From Candidatus Thermochlorobacter aerophilus (GTDB lineage Bacteria; Bacteroidota; Chlorobiia; Chlorobiales; Thermochlorobacteraceae): DNA of 47,634 bases. Positions 42,239 through 47,634 of the stretch are shown here, piece after piece. Below the pieces are notes generated by a model. The model was not told the origin of the DNA, ran no database searches, and saw nothing but the letters and a program-made list of their open reading frames with translations. The position numbers were made by a program, and so were the translations under genes. Numbering within the stretch: the stretch's first letter is position 1; the number at the start of each line of letters is the position of its first letter. Location: contig PHFL01000068.1 of the NCBI GenBank assembly GCA_002794105.1, positions 1 to 47,634 of the forward strand. Reading direction: 5' to 3'.

Positions 42239-43504
42239 TTACTCTTTCATTTCTTTGATGAGTTGTACAGCAAGATTTTGCATTTCTTGAGCGGCTTCGT
42301 CTGGCGATTTACTTCCGTTTAATACGGCTTGATATGCCGGTCTCATGGAATCCCATATTACTCGCATCTCGCTGACTACTGGCATAGCTACTCCCACACT
42401 TAACTGCTCAAATGAACCTTTTAGAATTTCATCTTCTTGAAACACTGGGTCTCTGTATGCCTCTACACGTGCTGGAATTGACCCAGCTCGTTTTGTGTAT
42501 TCCAGCATCACTTCAGGACTACATAAAAATTTTAGCAATTTGCATGTTACTTCCAACTTCTCGCCTCTTGTATTTACGTTAATGCTATACCCTCGTGGCG
42601 AAATCATTGGCGCTGGATACAATCCTGTTTCATCAATCATTGGAATTTTTGTTACCCCAAAGTTGATTCCTACTTCTTTGTATCCTGCCCATGCCCAAGG
42701 ACCGTTAATAATCATTGCGGCTTTTCCTTCTTTGAATAATGTATTTGCTGTATTGTAATCGCATTCCTGCGGAATAATTTTATACTTATCGCGTAAATCC
42801 TTAATCAATTGTGCGGCTTTTACGGTCGCTTCACTGTTGAGTTTTGGCTCAGCTTTCTCGTTCATAACAATCCCACCATAGCCACCGATGAAGGGCACGA
42901 AAAAATATGGCTCGGTGTAGTTCCACACTAAGGCATACTGGTCAGGCTTCCCATCATGGTCAATATCCTTTGTAAAAGTTTTTCCCCACTCAATTAGCTC
43001 ACTCATTGTTTTTGGCGGCGTATCAATCAGAGCTTTGTTATAGACTAGGCACAAATGATTTCCAATTTGGTCGCCGATTTGATAGAGATGTCCATTGAGG
43101 TAAGTATTTGCAGGGATTGGTTTTGTAACAAAGCTATCCAAGAAGGCGGGTTCGAACAGATTCTCAAGCGGTTGGATTACTCCCAGCTTTTCGAACGGTC
43201 CGACCATATCACTTGGTCCATAGACCAATTCAGGTCCAGAGCCGCCAAGTGCTGCAATCATGAAGTTCGTGCGAATTGTTTCAGTCTCGTAGAAGAGCTC
43301 GCGAAACTTATAACCTTTTTCCGCCAATGCTCTGCCCTCTGGGTGCTCTGTGGCAAATTTCTCGAGCATTTCTCTGAGCACTTTGCGTTCGCCGGGATTC
43401 ATTTGCGTCCAAATGGTAATCAGCTTTTCGCGCTCATTTGTGCATCCGACCAAAACACCTGCGCAGAGCAGCAAAAGTTTCCCCAGTTGCACGAAAAGCA
43501 GCAT
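42239..43504 (-). CDS. Sugar-binding lipoprotein of the ABC importer
   Basis: 421 residues from ATG 43504. The signal ends in a lipobox (LLLLCAGVLVGC, Cys21). The mature protein has the fold 1 family pattern of MalE-like binding proteins: ITIWTQMNPGERKVLREMLEKF, ELVYGPSDMVGPFEKLGVIQ, LIEWGKTFTKDIDHDGKPDQ and AAMIINGPWAWAGYKEVGIN. A longer frame from ATG 43576 was rejected because its first codons fall inside the terminator at 43537-43565 and it would move the lipobox inside the protein. It begins the importer operon. The DHDGKPDQ loop may bind calcium. Confidence 0.9.
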   Translation of the reverse strand: MLLFVQLGKLLLLCAGVLVGCTNEREKLITIWTQMNPGERKVLREMLEKFATEHPEGRALAEKGYKFRELFYETETIRTNFMIAALGGSGPELVYGPSDMVGPFEKLGVIQPLENLFEPAFLDSFVTKPIPANTYLNGHLYQIGDQIGNHLCLVYNKALIDTPPKTMSELIEWGKTFTKDIDHDGKPDQYALVWNYTEPYFFVPFIGGYGGIVMNEKAEPKLNSEATVKAAQLIKDLRDKYKIIPQECDYNTANTLFKEGKAAMIINGPWAWAGYKEVGINFGVTKIPMIDETGLYPAPMISPRGYSINVNTRGEKLEVTCKLLKFLCSPEVMLEYTKRAGSIPARVEAYRDPVFQEDEILKGSFEQLSVGVAMPVVSEMRVIWDSMRPAYQAVLNGSKSPDEAAQEMQNLAVQLIKEMKE

Positions 43505-43536
43505 AGAAATTTGGTGATAGGTTTTTTCTAAAAAGG

Positions 43537-43565
43537 AAAGGCTCAGACAACATGTCCGAGCCTTT
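43537..43565 (-). terminator. Rho-independent terminator after the T9SS protein gene
   Basis: Read on the minus strand: AAAGGCTCGGACA-TGT-TGTCTGAGCCTTT, 13 base pairs with one G-U, then CCTTTTT. It lies 15 bases past the stop of the gene at 43580-45169 and separates it from the sugar importer operon. Confidence 0.85.
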
Positions 43566-43579
43566 TGGTTTTGCATGAA

Positions 43580-45169
43580 TTACTTTATCAGCATCATTTT
43601 CATTGCTTGCTTGAAATTGCCTGCACTGATGCGGTAGAAATACATGCCGCTCGATAGCTGTGATGCATTGAACTGCACGGTGTAAGTGCCTGCAGCCAGT
43701 CGCTGATTCACCAAAGTTGCGACTTTACGACCCAGCATATCAAATACATCGAGCTGCACGTTTTCTGTATTTGGAATTGTAAAGCGAATGGTTGTGCTGG
43801 GGTTGAATGGATTCGGATAGTTTTGTTCCAAGCGATACTCACGTGCCACTGGTGCCGCCATGTCGCGCTCGAGTGTGCCGAGCAGCGAATTGCCGCCACC
43901 GAATACGACACGCACTGTTGCCGTTGAGCCTACTGGAATTGTGCTCGGGAAGGTAACTAAGTAATCTGCACCGAAAATACCTTCATTGTCCAGTATCCCA
44001 TTTGGTGGCCGTTGGTCTTCAAAAATTCCGCGATAGAAGATAGCAAACTTAAATGGACCGAAAGCAATCGAGGTAGCTGGAATTGTCGCTTCATAGACGC
44101 CTGCTGGCTCAGTGGGGCTTGGTCTCAAGAAGATAAACCGCTGAGTTGATGGAATGGTCTGACCTGCTGGCGGTGGGTCGGTGTTACGCAGCAAGGAAGT
44201 ATCGTTCCAGTTAGGCCATGCACCGAAGACACCTTCCCCAGCAATATACAGACCGTAGCGCAAGCCATTAAGGTCGCCCGTGAGTGCACCTGCAGTTCTC
44301 AGTGAATCAATGCTTCTGCCGCCAAGGGTACGACGACCGCGCGTATCCAAAATCACTCTCACATTGAAGTTGCGGCTTATGCGAATAGCAATCACAGGCT
44401 TGACAGGTGTCGGTGTTGCCAAGAGGTCTGTTGTCCCCGTACCAAAATTCAGGGGTCGGTCAGGTCCAATTTCCCATCCACCATTTGTGAAGCGAACTGG
44501 TGAAGGGTTATATGCCTTAAATTTCCACGGTATCGTCGAGTTTTCTTCAGCTGTGATGCTAATCGTATCGGTGAAGGTCGTGGTTAGACCGATGCGACGC
44601 ATTGCTGGGGGGCTGGCTGTCCAGCCTCTGAACGGTCCTGTTACACCAATCGTATCTTCTGCGCCAAACCCTGCTCCCAGAAGGTCGCTCATATCCGCTT
44701 GGAAGATGACGCGACGAGTCCGACGTGGGAAGCCCTGCGAAGCATCGTTGTTCCAGTAGCGTATGGTATCAATGTTTTCTGCTGCGTTAGGATTTTGGAA
44801 ATTTACTACACGATCGTCACCTGGCTCAAACGTCAGAGCTCGTCCAGCGGCAAGGTTACGATAGGTAAACTTGTAAGTAATTCGTGAAATGTTTGCAGCA
44901 CCCAAGGCTCGGCGCGGTCCAATGTAGACCGTGTCGTTTGCATTTGCCGATACAACCCCGATGCGCGTGGAGTCGCCTGGCTGTGAGTAGCGTCCTCCTG
45001 CCCCTGAAAAAATCAGGGCATAGAGTGTGTCATTGGGTTGAATTTCGCCAGTTTGGCGGAGACGACGGATATTGACGCCAAAGCGAATGGAGTCCTGCGC
45101 TTGTGCAAAGGCGTCTGTCGCAAACAGCAGTAGACCGAGTAGTATGGTCAGATGGTACCTCTTCAACAT
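43580..45169 (-). CDS. Secreted protein with T9SS type A sorting domain
   Basis: 529 residues. A signal peptide (MLKRYHLTILLGLLLFATDAFA) is followed by beta-rich domains of no clear enzyme family; the segment VIFQADMSDLLGAGFGAEDT, with TGPFRGW after it, resembles small carbohydrate-binding (SusE/SusF or CBM-like) folds. The C-terminal 85 residues are the sorting domain: LEQNYPNPFNPSTTIRFTIP, VFDMLGRKVATLVN and GMYFYRISAGNFKQAMKMML, recognised by the type IX secretion system. The protein is therefore likely released or surface-bound. It lies downstream of a PorV/PorQ-like gene, which fits. A link with the sugar importer is possible but not shown. Confidence 0.88.
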   Translation of the reverse strand: MLKRYHLTILLGLLLFATDAFAQAQDSIRFGVNIRRLRQTGEIQPNDTLYALIFSGAGGRYSQPGDSTRIGVVSANANDTVYIGPRRALGAANISRITYKFTYRNLAAGRALTFEPGDDRVVNFQNPNAAENIDTIRYWNNDASQGFPRRTRRVIFQADMSDLLGAGFGAEDTIGVTGPFRGWTASPPAMRRIGLTTTFTDTISITAEENSTIPWKFKAYNPSPVRFTNGGWEIGPDRPLNFGTGTTDLLATPTPVKPVIAIRISRNFNVRVILDTRGRRTLGGRSIDSLRTAGALTGDLNGLRYGLYIAGEGVFGAWPNWNDTSLLRNTDPPPAGQTIPSTQRFIFLRPSPTEPAGVYEATIPATSIAFGPFKFAIFYRGIFEDQRPPNGILDNEGIFGADYLVTFPSTIPVGSTATVRVVFGGGNSLLGTLERDMAAPVAREYRLEQNYPNPFNPSTTIRFTIPNTENVQLDVFDMLGRKVATLVNQRLAAGTYTVQFNASQLSSGMYFYRISAGNFKQAMKMMLIK

Positions 45170-45251
45170 GGTTGCTCCATTAAGTTTTGGTTAAAAAATA
45201 ATTGAATGTTGGTGTCATTGAACAAATAAAGAACAACAGTTGTAATGTGCT

Positions 45252-46286
45252 TTAGAACTCGACACTTATTGCAAACCACTGTGGTGGATTGAGCCTCCCA
45301 AAAGTTTGATAAGTGTAGTCAAATCTCAAGATGACTGTGCTGATTGGGTAACGCAACCCAGCACCGAAGGTTAAGCCTTTTTCGCTTTCTTTCTCGAAGA
45401 GCGCATTATAGCCAGCGCGCACGAAGAAAATATCTTTCCATGCATATTCCCCACCGACGTTCAATGTTTGCACATTATCGAGTGGGATTGCGGTATCCAG
45501 CGCGAAAGATAATCGATTTGTTTCATCACGCAAGATGTCGTAACTCACACCGATTCGGTAGATGAGCGGCAAGTTAAATTGGTCGGTCAGTAAGCGAGCG
45601 GGCACATTGTTATTGACGCCGCGCTGTGTGCCGCCAGTTTGGTCGAAGTTGACTGTTAAGCCTTCGCCGTCCAAGCGCATTTGTGTGCCGAAGTTACTGA
45701 TGGTGGCACCTAGTTTTAAGCCGTTGGGCAAGAGTCCAGTGTCATACAGAAAGCCTACATCGAGTGCAAATGCATTAGCAGATGTCCTGAAGATAGATTG
45801 GCTTACAAACTTCAGGCTTATTCCAACGGAGAAGCGGTCGGTGAGACTTTTTCCCCACGAGAGTTGCGCGGCAAAATCACTTGCTGTGAAGCTTTCGCCG
45901 GTGCCATCAGGGTTTGAGATAGTTGTTACCTCGAACGTGCCGTAGTTCAGCGCAGTGATGGCAACACCGAATACGCCAGCGACGCTTGCAGGTACGGTTG
46001 CACCTGCCCAATTAATTTGTGTATTCATAAGCCACTGGGTGTATGTAAAGCCTGCACGAATTTTTTCGGCGCGAGCAATGCCTGCCGCATTCCAGTATAG
46101 GGCATGAATGTCATCGGCTACGGCGACAAATGCACCGCCCATTGCCGTTGGGCGCGCCCCCATGCCAATCCCTAAGAATGGTGCTGCCGTTGTGCCATAT
46201 TTTGACTGTGCTATTGCAACACTTGTAAGTGTCAATGCACTTGTCAGGCAGGCGTAGGCAAAGAGATTTTTTAAAACATTTCTCAT
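45252..46286 (-). CDS. PorV/PorQ-family outer-membrane barrel protein
   Basis: 344 residues. The signal peptide ends SVAIAQS. The opening AAPFLGIGMGARPTAMGGAF, then VAVADDIHALYWNAAGIAR, is the PorV/PorQ family signature (a FadL-like barrel start). Many short strands with aromatic girdles follow, ending in FRLNPPQ-type and WFAISVEF strands. In type IX secretion PorV shuttles cargo to the surface attachment complex; PorQ helps anchor it. Here it is probably a paralogue. It follows the partial surface-protein gene by 12 bases and precedes the sorted protein by 82. Confidence 0.88.
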   Translation of the reverse strand: MRNVLKNLFAYACLTSALTLTSVAIAQSKYGTTAAPFLGIGMGARPTAMGGAFVAVADDIHALYWNAAGIARAEKIRAGFTYTQWLMNTQINWAGATVPASVAGVFGVAITALNYGTFEVTTISNPDGTGESFTASDFAAQLSWGKSLTDRFSVGISLKFVSQSIFRTSANAFALDVGFLYDTGLLPNGLKLGATISNFGTQMRLDGEGLTVNFDQTGGTQRGVNNNVPARLLTDQFNLPLIYRIGVSYDILRDETNRLSFALDTAIPLDNVQTLNVGGEYAWKDIFFVRAGYNALFEKESEKGLTFGAGLRYPISTVILRFDYTYQTFGRLNPPQWFAISVEF

Positions 46287-46298
46287 GGATGACTCTCC

Positions 46299-47634
46299 TT
46301 ACTTAATGACGGCAAATTTGCCCATTTTGGTCCCAATTCCGGGGGCATCGATATGGTAGAGATAGATGCCATATGCCACATCCAAGTTTTCTGATGTTTT
46401 CAAATCCCACTCGACTTGCGAGGTCGGATAGGAAAATGTGCCTGCTCCTTCATTTTCTCGGTCGCGCACGCCGAATGCTGTATTGCCATCTGGATTATCC
46501 GCATATAAGGTGCGAATCAACTCACCACGAACAGTATAGATGCGAATGGTTGAGCGCAGCGGTACATTTTTGAAGAAGAGTTTGCGCGTGGCTCGACCGC
46601 GTGTGTCTGCACCTTGCAAATTTCCTTCCGCCGTATTGGTGACGATGTAAGGATTCGGGAACACCTTGACATTATCGAGTGCATTTTTGACGGCATCAAG
46701 ATTTTCAACTGGCGCTTTGAGCTCTACAGTGAATCGGTCGGTGGATGTAATAGGTCGCTTGGTGCGAATAAAGAGTGTATCGCCAGGTCGAGGCTGATAG
46801 CGCGCAGGTGAAATGACGATGTTCCACGAAAAGAGCGTGTCGACACTTGCACCTTCAGGTTGCTCGAGGATGCTGAGGTTGACACCGAACTCCCCAATTT
46901 CACTTCCCGTAGCCGGGTCTATGAAGAAGCGCTCGGGTCTGCCTGTAAGCAAGTTAATAATCTCAAAATTTGTGTTCCGTGCCGGTACATTCGTTAGCAC
47001 GCCATCGACAATAAGGTTTGCCGCGCTTGAGCGTGCACTTGGACGAATTACGATAGCATATTCTGCGAGTTTGCGAATCGCTTTTCCTCTGACGCTGGGT
47101 GCCAGCGGTTGCGCTACGAATGCCGTGACATTTGGCACCGTATCTTCACGAATGATCTGCACACCGGGCACTTTCCAGAAGGCACGGCTTAGTACGGTTT
47201 GTGGGGTGTTGATAATTGTGAAAAACACGCCAATCTTGTCAATTAGACTTGTCTCCTCCGTTGCACGGTAGAAGAGATCCCCTTCTTGATTTTGCTGATA
47301 AATTCTTGGGTCTCCAAGGAACCTTGAGAAGATACCGCCAACGATACCGCTTTGACGCAACAAGGTGTCGGGGCGCGATGGATTAGTGATGTCCAATACA
47401 CGGAAGAAACTTGTGCGCGGTTCTAGTGCTTCATCAAGGTCGGCTGCATCCACCAAGCCATCGCCATCGTTATCTATGCCGTCATTGCTTGTGTCTTTGA
47501 ACTCTACTTGGATTCGACGGTCTCGATCGATTTTGCGTGGGTTAATGAGGTCATAGATTACGCGTCCTGTGCTGCGGTTGTTTGGGCCTGGTCGTAAGTG
47601 TCTGAGCTGATGCCAAATCTTAATCCTGTTTGTG
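46299..47634 (-). CDS. Large surface/secreted protein, C-terminal part (runs off window end)
   Basis: The frame stays open from the stop at 46299 through the right edge, giving at least 445 codons. A GTG inside it is not the true start, since coding sequence continues upstream. The calcium-loop motif DGIDNDGDGLVDAADLDEAL recalls thrombospondin type 3 or dockerin-like repeats. The final 90 residues (KVFPNPYIVTNTAEGNLQGA, then IRIYTVRGELIRTLYADNPD, and YGIYLYHIDAPGIGTKMGKF) are a type IX-like C-terminal domain, with NPYIV in place of NPFNP. It is probably exported and surface-bound. The N-terminus and full size are not in the window. Confidence 0.82.
   Translation of the reverse strand, partial: TNRIKIWHQLRHLRPGPNNRSTGRVIYDLINPRKIDRDRRIQVEFKDTSNDGIDNDGDGLVDAADLDEALEPRTSFFRVLDITNPSRPDTLLRQSGIVGGIFSRFLGDPRIYQQNQEGDLFYRATEETSLIDKIGVFFTIINTPQTVLSRAFWKVPGVQIIREDTVPNVTAFVAQPLAPSVRGKAIRKLAEYAIVIRPSARSSAANLIVDGVLTNVPARNTNFEIINLLTGRPERFFIDPATGSEIGEFGVNLSILEQPEGASVDTLFSWNIVISPARYQPRPGDTLFIRTKRPITSTDRFTVELKAPVENLDAVKNALDNVKVFPNPYIVTNTAEGNLQGADTRGRATRKLFFKNVPLRSTIRIYTVRGELIRTLYADNPDGNTAFGVRDRENEGAGTFSYPTSQVEWDLKTSENLDVAYGIYLYHIDAPGIGTKMGKFAVIK

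Noticed and set aside
43505..43576. Upstream start for the sugar-binding lipoprotein
   Set aside because: It lies within a strong terminator hairpin and displaces the lipobox from the N-terminus.

Overview
The window looks like part of a chromosome from a Chlorobi/Chlorobiota-type bacterium (FCB group), possibly a green-sulfur-bacterium relative. This is inferred from the T9SS-style C-terminal domain with the FNPSTTI signature, a PorV/PorQ-family barrel, a DnaG of the FCB type without most zinc ligands, weak Shine-Dalgarno use, moderate GC content and a large sulfur-handling island. The species cannot be named from sequence reading alone. I saw no rRNA, tRNA, CRISPR array or insertion sequence.

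Bases 1-12,991 form one same-strand accessory island built around reactive sulfur and thiol redox chemistry. It holds a TauE/SafE permease, a DUF2490 barrel, a CstB-like metallo-hydrolase with two rhodanese domains, a DUF2892 protein, an HMA protein, two YeeE/YedE sulfur-transport halves, a 1-Cys peroxiredoxin, a sulfide:quinone-oxidoreductase-like flavoprotein, thioredoxin, three CZB (zinc-binding chemoreceptor-type) proteins, a TehB-like methyltransferase, DUF6132, a TlpA thioredoxin, a haem-c DUF3365 lipoprotein, a rhodanese, an OsmC gene with an early stop and a HupE/UreJ permease. An AT-rich HNH endonuclease gene, with the 37-codon tail of a DNA methyltransferase behind it, is wedged between two CZB genes and looks like a decayed restriction-modification insertion.

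Bases 12,988-24,832 are mostly housekeeping: NrnA-type DHH phosphoesterase, a small secreted protein, a TPR protein, DnaG, a fatty acid hydroxylase, a SpoU methyltransferase, a frameshifted TerC gene, a TPR-histidine kinase and MutS. Bases 24,833-29,500 are a seven-gene minus-strand run: purC, dedA, plsY, a small secreted protein, transketolase N-half, rsmD, coaD. Bases 29,720-37,447 run plus-strand: an EF-G-like GTPase, the hrcA-grpE-dnaJ heat-shock operon, a Bcp peroxiredoxin, a secreted helical protein and a UbiA-family prenyltransferase.

Bases 37,732-40,326 encode a PAS histidine kinase and a response regulator with one intact and one degenerate receiver. Bases 40,408-43,504 (minus) are a carbohydrate ABC importer (binding lipoprotein plus two permeases, no ATPase). 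The right end (minus) holds a T9SS-sorted protein, a PorV/PorQ-like barrel and a large surface protein running off the window.

Three genes carry apparent lesions (OsmC internal stop, TerC +1 frameshift, methyltransferase remnant). A dispersed palindromic repeat occurs at three loci, and a perfect three-way-junction palindrome lies between two convergent genes.
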